Assembly (NCBI GenBank): GCA_948890655.1
Contig: CAQTYU010000007.1
Coordinates: 1 to 64,000 of the forward strand
DNA from: Christensenellaceae bacterium
Lineage (GTDB): Bacteria; Bacillota; Clostridia; Christensenellales; Borkfalkiaceae
DNA length: 64,000 nt
Direction of reading: 5' to 3'
Made by a program: the position numbers and the translations under genes. The notes beneath the pieces are model-generated. The model was not told where the DNA came from. It made no database searches and saw only the letters and a list, made by a program, of their open reading frames with translations. Each line of letters opens with the position of its first letter. The first letter of the stretch is position 1. Shown here piece by piece: positions 49,834 through 57,925 of this stretch.

Positions 49834-51431
49834 TGGGCATCTTCATTTCCGTACCTAAAACAATCGAATGTATTGTGTGCGCGGTGCTGTTTACCGCTCT
49901 GTTTGCACCGTGTTTTTACAAACTTCTGGGCATACTTCAGTCCTGCGGTTATAACGGCAAAAAGTTTTTTCAGTGGTCGCGCAAAAAAAACAATCTTATT
50001 TTCACGCGCCATTCTTTGTTGACGTTGCTTTTACTTATGTCCTCGGCGGGCGTTTCGTTTTGTTTCGCTTTTGCCGGACAGTGGGCTGCGGTTGTAGGCT
50101 GCGGCGCATACGTTATTTTTTTAATCGTCTACGTATGGGCGGATAACAAAGTGGCGCTCAAAACGCCTGTTACCGCAACGCCGAGATTTAAACGTTTATA
50201 CGGAATTCTTATTTTCTTAATCGCGGTAATCGCATATTTCGCCGTGGTTTTACTTAACTTCGCCGATGCGGTCTGGGGCAACAGGTTCTTCAACATTTTA
50301 AGATATGTTCCCCTGTCGCTCTTTCCCCTGTTAATGATTCCGCTTACGTTGCTTGCAAATCTTGTTTCGAAAATTTACGAAGTTCCCCGCAACAGAAAAT
50401 ACGTAAAATCGGCAAAGGAAAAGCTTAAAAACAACCCCTTAAAAGTGGTGGGCATAACCGGCAGCTACGGCAAAACTTCCACAAAACAGATACTCTCGTC
50501 CATTTTATCCAAAAAGTTCCGCGTGCTGTCAACTCCCCGCTCTCACAACACTCCGCTGGGGCTTGCGCTTGCGATAAACAACAACGATTTAAATGATTTC
50601 GATATCTTCGTTGCCGAAATGGGCGCGCGGCACCTTGGCGATATAGAAGAGCTCTGCCAAATCTGTCCGCCCGATTATTCGGTGATAACGGGAATCTGTC
50701 CTCAGCATCTGGAAAGTTTCGGCTCAATCGAAAACGTAATAAAAGCTAAAAGCGAAATTCTTAATTATACCAAAGAGGAAGCGGTAATCGCTTCCGACTG
50801 TTTCGCTTTGTTTTCGGCTTCGCCCTGCAAAAAGCTGAGCGCGGACTGCGTAACGGATATCGTCTGCAATTGTGACGGCACGTCTTTTAACTTGAATCTC
50901 GGCGGCGAAAGCGTTCGCATTACAACTAAACTTCTCGGCAAGCACAGCGCCGAAAACATCGCGCTCGCGGCGGCGGTTGCATTTAAGCTTGGTATGACTC
51001 TGCCCGAAATTAAGCAGGCGGCGGAAGAACTCGATTATATCGGGCACCGTTTGCAACTTATAAAATCGGGCGATATCAACATTCTGGACGACGGTTACAA
51101 TTCAAACGTAAAGGGCGCGTCGGCGGCGCTTGAAGTGCTGAAAAGCTTTAAAGGCAGAAAAATCGTCGTTACGCCCGGGCTCGTCGAACTCGGCGTTTTA
51201 GAGGAAGAAGAAAACCGTGCCCTCGGAGAAAAACTTGTCGGGCTCGATTTCGTAATACTGGTCGGCGACACTCTCGTCGCCCCCGTAAAGGAAGGCTACA
51301 TTTCCGGCGGCGGCGAGGCGCAGAAAATAAAAACAGTTCCAAATCTCGGGGCGGCGCAGAACGAATTAAAGGGTATACTCTCCCCGGGCGACACCGTCCT
51401 GTTTTTAAACGACTTGCCTGATTTTTATTAA
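49833..51431 (+). CDS. Membrane-fused Mur ligase, MurF-like
   Basis: A 532-residue protein. The first 190 residues hold about five membrane helices (about 10-33, 60-80, 82-102, 121-145, 155-182) in place of the usual MurF uridine-binding domain. The Mur ligase core follows: P-loop VVGITGSYGKTSTKQIL, FVAEMGARHLGDIEEL, and HNTPLGLALAINNN, then KLLGKHSAENIALAAAVAF and the C-terminal domain with DDGYNSNVKGASAALEVL. It should join D-Ala-D-Ala to the muramyl peptide, supported by ddl downstream. A second, ordinary murF elsewhere cannot be excluded. Confidence 0.75.
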   Translation: MGIFISVPKTIECIVCAVLFTALFAPCFYKLLGILQSCGYNGKKFFQWSRKKNNLIFTRHSLLTLLLLMSSAGVSFCFAFAGQWAAVVGCGAYVIFLIVYVWADNKVALKTPVTATPRFKRLYGILIFLIAVIAYFAVVLLNFADAVWGNRFFNILRYVPLSLFPLLMIPLTLLANLVSKIYEVPRNRKYVKSAKEKLKNNPLKVVGITGSYGKTSTKQILSSILSKKFRVLSTPRSHNTPLGLALAINNNDLNDFDIFVAEMGARHLGDIEELCQICPPDYSVITGICPQHLESFGSIENVIKAKSEILNYTKEEAVIASDCFALFSASPCKKLSADCVTDIVCNCDGTSFNLNLGGESVRITTKLLGKHSAENIALAAAVAFKLGMTLPEIKQAAEELDYIGHRLQLIKSGDINILDDGYNSNVKGASAALEVLKSFKGRKIVVTPGLVELGVLEEEENRALGEKLVGLDFVILVGDTLVAPVKEGYISGGGEAQKIKTVPNLGAAQNELKGILSPGDTVLFLNDLPDFY

Positions 51432-51495
51432 AACGTTCATAAGATAAATAACCGGAATTACCAAAGCTGAAAATAAAAGGCGGAGGTAATTTTTT

Positions 51496-52596
51496 ATGTC
51501 AAAAACGATAGCCGTAATTTTCGGCGGCGCGTCTAACGAAAACGAAATTTCCATAATAACAGGTACTATGGCGGCTAACGTCCTCGAAAGCGGCGGCGAC
51601 AGCGTAATTCCCGTGTATATTTCGCAAAACTCTGATATATTTGCGGGGCAAAGCCTTAAAAATATAGCCGAATTCAAAGCGGACGGTTACAAAAAAGCTC
51701 CGCGCGCGGTTGTTGCCGACGGCGGAATTTACATATTGAACACAAAAAACAGAGTGAAGAAGTTCATAAAGGTTGACGCCGCGTTAAACTGTTGCCACGG
51801 CGGAGCGGGCGAGGGCGGCGGAGTTGCAGGGTTGTGCAAAATTGCAAAAATACCGTTCGCAAGCGCGGGGATTTTTGAAAGCGCGGTATTTATAGACAAA
51901 TATTTAACTAAGCTTATTTTAAAGGCGTTGGAAGTAAAGACCGCGAAATACGCATATATAACAAGCCTTCAACAAATCGATAAGTGCCCTGATATCCCTG
52001 GGTTTCCGCTTGTCGTCAAACCTGTTAATCTGGGCTCGAGCATAGGCGTGGAGAAGGCGGCGAACAGCGAAGAGCTTAAAAATGCCGTTGAGTGCGGATT
52101 AATTTACGACAGCGCAGTCATTCTGGAAGAATATCTTGAAAACCGGCGCGAAATAAATTGTGCGGCTTATTTTTATAACGGCGAAGTAATTACCTCTGAG
52201 TGCGAAGAGGCGGTTTCAGGCGGTGATATTTTAAGTTTCGAAGACAAGTATGCCGGCGGAGGGAAGAGCGTTCTCCCTGCGGATTTACCCGCGGATATAT
52301 CGGGAGCAATAAAGCAAACGACTCAAGCTGTCTATCAAAAACTCAATATGCGAGGCATAGTCCGTTTCGACTTTATTTTAAGCGGCGGTGAAGTTTATTT
52401 AAGCGAAATCAACACCGTTCCCGGTTCGCTTTCATATTATCTTTTGTCCGCCGGATTCAAGGATTTTTACCGCGTATTGTCGCGTGTTTTGGAACAGGCA
52501 AAAACGGACTTCGATTCGGAGCAAAGCAAAAAACTTATAAAAACAGGTATTCTTTCCAATGTCCCTTCAAACGCTTGTAAACTCCCACGCAAATAA
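51496..52596 (+). CDS. ddl: D-alanine--D-alanine ligase
   Basis: A 366-residue ATP-grasp enzyme that makes D-Ala-D-Ala. N-terminal AVIFGGASNENEISIITG, ATP-binding Lys in PLVVKPVNLGSSIGVEKA, MRGIVRFDFILSGGEVYLSEINTVPGSLSYYL with the Mg-binding Glu and Asn. GGAGG (51482-51486) lies 9 nt before ATG. It follows the MurF-like gene by 64 bp; together they make and attach the dipeptide. Confidence 0.94.
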   Translation: MSKTIAVIFGGASNENEISIITGTMAANVLESGGDSVIPVYISQNSDIFAGQSLKNIAEFKADGYKKAPRAVVADGGIYILNTKNRVKKFIKVDAALNCCHGGAGEGGGVAGLCKIAKIPFASAGIFESAVFIDKYLTKLILKALEVKTAKYAYITSLQQIDKCPDIPGFPLVVKPVNLGSSIGVEKAANSEELKNAVECGLIYDSAVILEEYLENRREINCAAYFYNGEVITSECEEAVSGGDILSFEDKYAGGGKSVLPADLPADISGAIKQTTQAVYQKLNMRGIVRFDFILSGGEVYLSEINTVPGSLSYYLLSAGFKDFYRVLSRVLEQAKTDFDSEQSKKLIKTGILSNVPSNACKLPRK

Positions 52597-52604
52597 GCTA
52601 TAAT
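52575..52604 (+). promoter_or_regulatory. icd promoter, leaderless geometry
   Basis: TTGTAA (52575-52580), 18-bp spacer, TATAAT (52599-52604), then exactly six bases and ATG (52611). The promoter lies inside the 3-prime end of ddl. Confidence 0.65.
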
Positions 52605-52610
52605 ACTTAT

Positions 52611-53819
52611 ATGGAAAAGATACGTATGTCAACGCCGGTTGTCGAAATGGACGGCGATGAAATGACTCGCGTCGTGTGGCGGCTAATTAAAGAACTGTTA
52701 ATCGAACCGTACGTTGACCTTAAAACGGAATATTACGATTTAGGGCTTGAAAACCGCAATGCAACGGACGACAAAGTAACCGTTGACGCGGCGCTTGCAA
52801 CAAGGCGCTTGGGCGTTGCCGTAAAGTGCGCAACGATAACTCCAAACCGCCTTAGGGTGGAAGAATATAACTTAAAGCAGATGTGGAAAAGTCCCAACGG
52901 CACCATCCGCCGCATTCTCGACGGCACCGTATTCCGCGCACCCTTAACGGCAAAAGGTATCAAATCCTATATTCAGGGCTGGACCAAACCCATAATAATA
53001 GCCCGCCACGCGTACGGCGATATCTACAATTGCGTTGAGGACGTTGCAAACGAAGGTGAAAACGTTTATCTTTTAATAACCGATAAGGACGGCAACGAAC
53101 TCAGGCGGAAACTCGTTCACTCATTCGGAAAAGGCGGCGGAATATGCCAGGGCGTGCACAATACGTGCAAGTCGGTCGAAAGTTTTGCCAAAAGTTGCTT
53201 TTCATATGCGCTTTCGCAAAATCTGCCCGTCTGGTTCGGCACAAAAGACACGATTTCAAAAATTTACGACCATAGCTTCAAAGATATTTTCCAAGAGGTT
53301 TACGAAAAAGAATTCAGGGCTGAGTTTGAAAAGCGCGGGCTATATTACCTCTACACGCTTATCGACGACGTGGTTGCACGCGCCGTGCGCAGCGAAGGCG
53401 GCTTTTTGTGGGTATGCAAAAATTACGACGGCGACGTTTTCAGCGATATGGTTGCAACCGCGTACGGCTCTCTCGGTATGATGACTTCCGTGCTCGTTTC
53501 GCCGGACGGAGTTTACGAATACGAAGCGGCGCACGGTACTGTGACGCGCCACTATTACAAGCATTTAAAAGGGGAGGAAACCTCCACAAATTCCGTGGCG
53601 ACGCTGTTTGCCTGGACGGGCGCTTTAAAAAAGCGCGGCGAACTGGACAATAATGTTCCTCTTGTAAACTTTGCCGCAAAGCTGGAAAAAGCCGCAATAG
53701 AAACTATAGAACAGGGATTTATGACGGGCGATTTAATCCCGCTTTTTGAGAGCAAAGGCGTAACTCCGCAAAAGCTTTCAACAAAAGGCTTTCTTGAAAA
53801 AATTGCTGAAAAGTTATGA
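52611..53819 (+). CDS. icd: NADP-type isocitrate dehydrogenase
   Basis: A 402-residue enzyme of the eukaryote-like (type II) IDH group, which oxidises isocitrate to 2-oxoglutarate. Conserved: PVVEMDGDEMTRVVW, VAVKCATITPNR, SPNGTIRRILDGTVFRAPL, YLYTLIDDVVARAVRSEGGFLW, and YEAAHGTVTRHYY. The coenzyme-binding region resembles NADP-linked members. No other citric-acid-cycle gene lies near. It likely supplies 2-oxoglutarate for glutamate. The start lacks a ribosome site. Confidence 0.93.
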   Translation: MEKIRMSTPVVEMDGDEMTRVVWRLIKELLIEPYVDLKTEYYDLGLENRNATDDKVTVDAALATRRLGVAVKCATITPNRLRVEEYNLKQMWKSPNGTIRRILDGTVFRAPLTAKGIKSYIQGWTKPIIIARHAYGDIYNCVEDVANEGENVYLLITDKDGNELRRKLVHSFGKGGGICQGVHNTCKSVESFAKSCFSYALSQNLPVWFGTKDTISKIYDHSFKDIFQEVYEKEFRAEFEKRGLYYLYTLIDDVVARAVRSEGGFLWVCKNYDGDVFSDMVATAYGSLGMMTSVLVSPDGVYEYEAAHGTVTRHYYKHLKGEETSTNSVATLFAWTGALKKRGELDNNVPLVNFAAKLEKAAIETIEQGFMTGDLIPLFESKGVTPQKLSTKGFLEKIAEKL

Positions 53820-53875
53820 GCTCAGGCGCTTTAACCCCTTAATATCATTAAATTAGCAATGTTCTGATTAAAAAA

Positions 53876-53903
53876 GCCGCGGCGCGTAAAAACGCGCCGC
53901 GGC
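53876..53903. terminator. Bidirectional terminator between icd and the ECF gene
   Basis: GCCGCGGCGCGT (53876-53887), loop AAAA, ACGCGCCGCGGC (53892-53903), with T on the plus side and T-run on the minus side. Confidence 0.93.
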
Positions 53904-53924
53904 TTTAACTTTAATCCCCTGATA

Positions 53925-54536
53925 TTATTGATTTAATTGCGTTTCTTCTTTTTTCTTCAGCATTTCTCCGGTAAAGTCGGGTAAAAGCCGCGCTTTTTTA
54001 AGCTGTCTTTTAAGTCCGCTTACATAACATATCAAAACGGCGACGACAATGCCTATAATTTCCTGCAAAACGTTTGCCGGCATCTTTAAAAGCGCGGCTT
54101 CGGGCAGACGTCCCTCCCAGTAAATTCTCTTTAAAAAGTATCCCAAAATTACTATCAGGGCAGGCAATATGCTTGAAACAACGGCAATTACCGCCTCTTT
54201 TTTCCCGCTGTCGGTTTTAAGAAAAAACCTTTTTAAAAGTATAAACGTGCCCGAAGCGACGGCGCCCTGTAATCCGTGAATCAAAAGCGAGGGGATTGCG
54301 TTATAGGCCGTTCCGTTTATACCGAAAAGGTCGAAAAACGTTGTGCCGACTCCTCCTACGATAGTCGCGCTAACGGGGTCAACCAAATACGCCGCCGTAA
54401 AAATAGCAAAGTCGCACCAATAAATTTTTCCGTCCAGCACCGGTATCCCAGGCACGTATCCCATTGCCACCACCAGCGCGGTCAAAAGCGCCGTATAAGC
54501 TATCCATTTAGTGGTAAACAAGAATTTTTTGTTCAT
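53925..54536 (-). CDS. ECF transporter S component, possible vitamin B6 carrier
   Basis: A 203-residue protein with about six helices and the S-component start TTKWIAYTALLTALVVAMGYVPGIPVLDGKIYWCDFAIFTAAYLVDPVSATIVGG in two parts, with the AxxxA helix that contacts the shared T component. It is not clearly ThiT, FolT or RibU. It is divergent from a MocR/PdxR-type regulator, and such pairs often carry pyridoxine or pyridoxal transporters. So vitamin B6 is my first guess. AAGGAG (minus strand) precedes ATG. Confidence 0.75.
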   Translation of the reverse strand: MNKKFLFTTKWIAYTALLTALVVAMGYVPGIPVLDGKIYWCDFAIFTAAYLVDPVSATIVGGVGTTFFDLFGINGTAYNAIPSLLIHGLQGAVASGTFILLKRFFLKTDSGKKEAVIAVVSSILPALIVILGYFLKRIYWEGRLPEAALLKMPANVLQEIIGIVVAVLICYVSGLKRQLKKARLLPDFTGEMLKKKEETQLNQ

Positions 54537-54576
54537 TTTCGTTTTCTCCTTACGGTTGACTATTATATTCTCAATA

Positions 54577-54620
54577 TGGTATTATTAAAATAACCAATTT
54601 AATTATTTTTTATAATACCA
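54577..54620. promoter_or_regulatory. Inverted repeat between the ECF gene and the MocR gene
   Basis: TGGTATTAT (54577-54585) and ATAATACCA (54612-54620), a perfect 9-bp inverted pair with 26 bp between, in the divergent promoter region. TATAAT for the ECF gene is at 54567-54562 on the minus strand. It is the likely binding site of the MocR regulator. Confidence 0.5.
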
Positions 54621-54652
54621 GATAAACTGAGTATATACACTGTGAAAATCTT

Positions 54653-56011
54653 ATGCCGAATTACTTAATAAACGACAAAAACAAATATTATTCTTTATAC
54701 CGCGAAATCCGTTCCGACATACTTCGCGGCAAGTTTAAGGAGGGAGAGCGTCTCCCTTCGAAACGCGCCCTCGCCGGGGAACTGGGCGTCAGTGTAATAA
54801 CGGTCCAGCTCGCCTACGACCAGCTGCTCGCCGAAGGATATATCCGTTCTAAAGAGCGCAGCGGCTACTTTGTCGAACCGGTTACGGCGTATGTTCCTGC
54901 GCCCGTAACCGTTAACGCCAAACGGAAACCTGATAAGGAGCTTTGCGCGCCGCCGCAAACGCAAACAGACCTCACCCGCGGCTCCGCACCCGTAAATATG
55001 TTTCCGTTTTCGGTGTGGGCGCGCCTTATGCGCGGCGTGCTTTCGGATTGCGGCGAACATCTTCTGGAACGCGTTCCCTGTAACGGCGACAGTCAGCTGC
55101 GCGCGGCAATCGCAAACGAGCTTTACCGTAACCGCGGCATCGACGCCGATTCCGAAAATATAGTGATAGGCGGCGGCGCGGAACACCTTTACGGGGTAAT
55201 AGTCCAGCTTTTGGGACGCGACAGACTGTTTGCGGTCGAAAACCCCGGTTACGGCAGAATTTCCTCAACTTATAATTTAAACGGCGCAAAATGCATTCCG
55301 GTTACGGTACGCGAACGGGGAATGGATTTGACCGAACTTAAAAAAAGCCGTGCCGACGCCGCGCACGTATCTCCGTCGCACCAGTTCCCGACGGGTGCCG
55401 TAATGCCGGTATCCGAGCGCACGCAAATGATTGAATGGGCTGCAGACGGCAAAATAATAATAGAAGACGACTACGACAGCGAATTCCGGCTTACTGGCAA
55501 ACCCCTGCAAAGTATGTACAGTCTCTGCCCCGACCGGGTAATTTATATGAACACATTTTCAAAGAGTCTGGCGCCGTCTATGCGTATGGGCTATATGGTT
55601 CTTCCGGATTATCTTGCAAAAAGATATAAAGAACTTTTCGGGCAGAGCGCAAACATAGTTCCGTTATTCGAGCAAAAAACGCTTGCGGCAATGATTGACG
55701 GCGGGCATTTCGAGCGTCACGTCGCGCGCCTGAGAAATCACTACCGCGAAGTCCGCCGCCTTCTTTTAGAAACTCTGACAAAAATCAAGGGGTGCGAGGT
55801 GCTGGATACCGGCAGCGGACTGCACGTGCTTGCTCGTTTTCCGGCGGCGGGCGGCGACGGAAACATAAAGGCGGAAGCGGAGAAAAGGGGGGTTAAATTA
55901 AAGTGCTTAACCGACTATCTCCTTGCGCCCGTGCAGGGAATGGAGAATTACGCGGTGATAAATTATTCTTCTCTAACCGCCGATACGTTGAAAAATTTTA
56001 ATTGCAATTAA
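54653..56011 (+). CDS. MocR/PdxR-type GntR regulator with aminotransferase-like domain
   Basis: A 452-residue fusion. The GntR winged helix is at residues 8-75 (LYREIRSDILRGKFKEGERLPSKRALAGELGVS). After a linker comes a fold-type I aminotransferase domain with GGGAEHLYGVIVQLL, SPSHQFPTGAVMP, IIEDDYDSEFR, and the PLP Lys region NTFSKSLAPSMRMGYMVLP. PLP binding would act as the signal. Relatives (PdxR) control vitamin B6 synthesis or uptake. It is divergent from the ECF S component. Confidence 0.9.
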   Translation: MPNYLINDKNKYYSLYREIRSDILRGKFKEGERLPSKRALAGELGVSVITVQLAYDQLLAEGYIRSKERSGYFVEPVTAYVPAPVTVNAKRKPDKELCAPPQTQTDLTRGSAPVNMFPFSVWARLMRGVLSDCGEHLLERVPCNGDSQLRAAIANELYRNRGIDADSENIVIGGGAEHLYGVIVQLLGRDRLFAVENPGYGRISSTYNLNGAKCIPVTVRERGMDLTELKKSRADAAHVSPSHQFPTGAVMPVSERTQMIEWAADGKIIIEDDYDSEFRLTGKPLQSMYSLCPDRVIYMNTFSKSLAPSMRMGYMVLPDYLAKRYKELFGQSANIVPLFEQKTLAAMIDGGHFERHVARLRNHYREVRRLLLETLTKIKGCEVLDTGSGLHVLARFPAAGGDGNIKAEAEKRGVKLKCLTDYLLAPVQGMENYAVINYSSLTADTLKNFNCN

Positions 56012-56030
56012 CAACGCGTTGCAATTAAAA

Positions 56031-56060
56031 ACGCGGCGGAGCCTTTTAGCTCCGCCGCGT
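56031..56060. terminator. Bidirectional terminator
   Basis: ACGCGGCGGAGC (56031-56042), loop CTTTTA, GCTCCGCCGCGT (56049-56060). On the minus strand it is followed by TTTTTAATT, so it also ends the small-peptide transcript. Confidence 0.88.
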
Positions 56061-56066
56061 TGTGTT

Positions 56067-56174
56067 TTAATTAATTTCAAATTGAAAGCGCTGAATCATT
56101 TTGTATAAAGCGAAAATAGTAAAAAAATTCATTTTTTTCTCTTCGCTCTCGTCTCCGTTCTCGTAAAAGAACAT
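56067..56174 (-). CDS. Possible second micro-peptide, 35 residues
   Basis: Frame starting MFFYENGDESEEKK and ending in FQFEIN; acidic first part, then an amphipathic, aromatic helix. There is no good ribosome site (only GTAAC). It lies downstream of the 30-codon gene on the same predicted transcript, before the terminator. May be chance. Confidence 0.25.
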   Translation of the reverse strand: MFFYENGDESEEKKMNFFTIFALYKMIQRFQFEIN

Positions 56175-56226
56175 TTTTGTTACTTATTATAAAAATATAT
56201 TAATATTATAATTTACCTCTTAAAAA

Positions 56227-56319
56227 TTATCTTGCGCAGTTAAGTGCAATGTAAGAGAGGGGGGATACGCCGTAAGATTCAACGTCTTCGTCCCAGTTTT
56301 TCATCTCTTCGTAAATCAT
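56227..56319 (-). CDS. 30-residue peptide gene
   Basis: Frame of 30 codons with a near-perfect ribosome site AAGGAGGT (minus strand 56333-56326) 6 nt before ATG and a strong promoter (56389-56361). The peptide starts MIYEEMKNWD, is acidic in the first half (Glu/Asp at 4, 5, 10, 11, 12, 14), and ends SPLSYIALNCAR with one Cys. It has no signal sequence. It could be a ribosomally made signal or modified peptide, a toxin, or a leader peptide; no modifying enzyme or transporter adjoins it. The signals around it are better than for most genes here, so translation is likely. Confidence 0.6.
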   Translation of the reverse strand: MIYEEMKNWDEDVESYGVSPLSYIALNCAR

Positions 56320-56360
56320 ATCGTTACCTCCTTAATATTCTTATTTCAAATTTCAGTTGC

Positions 56361-56389
56361 AGTATAGCACCAAAAAAATTGTCAGTCAA
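56361..56389 (-). promoter_or_regulatory. Promoter of the 30-residue peptide gene
   Basis: Minus strand TTGACT (56389-56384), 17-bp spacer, TATACT (56366-56361). The expected transcript start is near 56354, 34 nt before ATG. Confidence 0.75.
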
Positions 56390-56450
56390 TAACATTTGCA
56401 TATTTTTTTAAAATCTTGATTTTGTAATTTTATAACACTATTTTATGTTA

Positions 56451-56546
56451 TTAACTATAATTTATGTTAATTAACCGAAATAAATATTTTTATAGCGATA
56501 ATTAATTACACAATGTTAACTTTTTATGTTAATATATAACATAAAA
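56451..56546. repeat. Cluster of TTATGTTA repeats
   Basis: TTATGTTA occurs at 56453-56460, 56462-56469 and 56524-56531, and reversed (TAACATAA) at 56537-56544. The last two form a perfect inverted repeat TTTTATGTTA-ATATA-TAACATAAAA (56522-56546). The whole stretch 56395-56555 is very AT-rich and has no gene. It lies upstream of the peptide promoter and downstream of the M23 gene, so it may bind a regulator. Confidence 0.6.
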
Positions 56547-56557
56547 TAACAAAATAT

Positions 56558-56597
56558 TAAGTCGGAGCCGCCAAACGGATTCAACGGCTCCGACTTA
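56558..56597 (-). terminator. Terminator of the M23 operon
   Basis: TAAGTCGGAGCCG (56558-56570) pairs with CGGCTCCGACTTA (56585-56597), 14-nt loop; T-rich on the minus strand after the stem. Confidence 0.85.
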
Positions 56598-56628
56598 TTA
56601 AAAGGTAGGGGTAAGGGCGTGTTTAAAA

Positions 56629-57297
56629 TTATTTTTCGTTTACGTCAAGATAATCTTCAAGTTCCGCAAGTTTTCCGTCTTTGTATATTTCAAAGTGCAG
56701 ATGCGCGCCGTCCTTGTTTTCGATACCCGTGGGCGCGGCAACCGTCCCGATAACCTGTCCGCGGTTTACCTTGTCGCCTTTTTTCAGGGTTTCGGCGGGG
56801 TCTATAAATTTATAAACGGTCTTAACGCCGTTGGAATGTTCGATTGTTACAAACGCTCCGTAAAATACGTCGCTTTTACCAACTTCGGCAATTGTTCCGT
56901 CTACCGCGGCAACAATTTTTGTGCCCGCTTCGGCGGCAAAATCCGTGCCTTCGTGAAAAGCGTACCAGTCCATTGTCTTGTCGTAACCGAACGCTTGCGA
57001 GTTGGTTACGTCTGCGTTTTCCACGGGGAAAATAAACTCGTATGTCGAACTTGCGGGTTTATCGTCGTCGGGATTATCGGGTTTGTTATCGTCGGGATTG
57101 TTGTCGTCGGGGTTGTTCGGCTTATTATCGTCGTCCGACGTTCCGGGTCTGTTGTCGATTGACAAATCGTCGTTTGCGCGCACCGCAAATATCACGCCGA
57201 CCGTTATTGCGGCAATAACCAAAAGGCACGCCGCCAAAATGAGGTAGTAAGTCAAAATTTTCTTCTTAGTAGAAACGTTTTTTTCTTGGTTTTTCAT
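56629..57297 (-). CDS. Membrane-anchored M23 (LytM) peptidase, SpoIIQ-like
   Basis: A 222-residue protein: one helix (about 14-36), a linker of Asp-Asn-Pro-Lys repeats (about 48-82), then a LytM domain. Zinc ligands are visible in AFHEGTDFA (His, Asp) and AHLHFEIY (HxH), so it is likely active on peptidoglycan cross-bridges. The single helix, acidic linker and small domain resemble SpoIIQ of sporulating Bacillota, but no other spo gene is next to it. The preceding gene on this strand is 49 bp away and may be in the same operon. Confidence 0.8.
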   Translation of the reverse strand: MKNQEKNVSTKKKILTYYLILAACLLVIAAITVGVIFAVRANDDLSIDNRPGTSDDDNKPNNPDDNNPDDNKPDNPDDDKPASSTYEFIFPVENADVTNSQAFGYDKTMDWYAFHEGTDFAAEAGTKIVAAVDGTIAEVGKSDVFYGAFVTIEHSNGVKTVYKFIDPAETLKKGDKVNRGQVIGTVAAPTGIENKDGAHLHFEIYKDGKLAELEDYLDVNEK

Positions 57298-57346
57298 TTA
57301 TTTTAACTCCTTTAAATAATTTCTTGTCATATTTGCGGACTTTTAT

Positions 57347-57778
57347 TCAATATCCGCCGAAAATTATCGGCGAGCCTACTTTTACTCGTCCGTCTTTTTC
57401 CGAAACGTGCAAATTAATCTCCGTTCCGTAAAGTTCCACCGCATACGGCATATCCGCCTTGCAGTAATAATTGACGCTGTCGCAAAGCTCTTCGCAAGCA
57501 ATAACTTTTGCGCGGAATTTCTTTATAATCTGCTCCGCGTCAACGTTTTCATAAACGGTGGCCTCGCCGCAAACGTCCGAAAGAGAAAGAAACATGCTTT
57601 CCGCCTTATCACCGTCAACGGTAATCTCGCGGCAGTCGGCCGAGCTTGTTCCGCAGAAAAATGTGTAAACTTTGCCGCCTTCGAAACACAGCCTGTGCGG
57701 AGCAATCGCCACTGCGGCAAATATCAACCACGCCAATACAAGCAAAATTCCCAGTTTTACAGCACGAACAAATTTCAT
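57347..57778 (-). CDS. Small exported protein, possibly YwmB-like
   Basis: A 143-residue protein with an N-terminal helix (about 8-28) and an outer domain with cysteines at five or six places. The C-terminus ELYGTEINLHVSEKDGRVKVGSPIIFGGY recalls the end of YwmB proteins, which sit before spoIID in clostridia and bacilli. This is a weak match. If true, the pair with the SpoIIQ-like gene would form a sporulation module. Confidence 0.4.
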   Translation of the reverse strand: MKFVRAVKLGILLVLAWLIFAAVAIAPHRLCFEGGKVYTFFCGTSSADCREITVDGDKAESMFLSLSDVCGEATVYENVDAEQIIKKFRAKVIACEELCDSVNYYCKADMPYAVELYGTEINLHVSEKDGRVKVGSPIIFGGY

Positions 57779-57925
57779 ACCCAGCCGCCTTAAAAAACTT
57801 ACAAATCGGTTATAGACCCGAATTTTTTATTTTATACTTTCCGCAAAAAAATTCCGTACGCAAAAAAACGCCATCCCGAAAGGGAAGGCGCATCGCCGGA
57901 TAGGCGGTAATTTTATTAAGTGTGT

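Noticed and set aside
56629..57778. Confirmed sporulation (SpoIIQ/YwmB) module
   Set aside because: The LytM domain has intact zinc ligands and the YwmB match is weak; without other spo genes the claim is kept only as a possibility.
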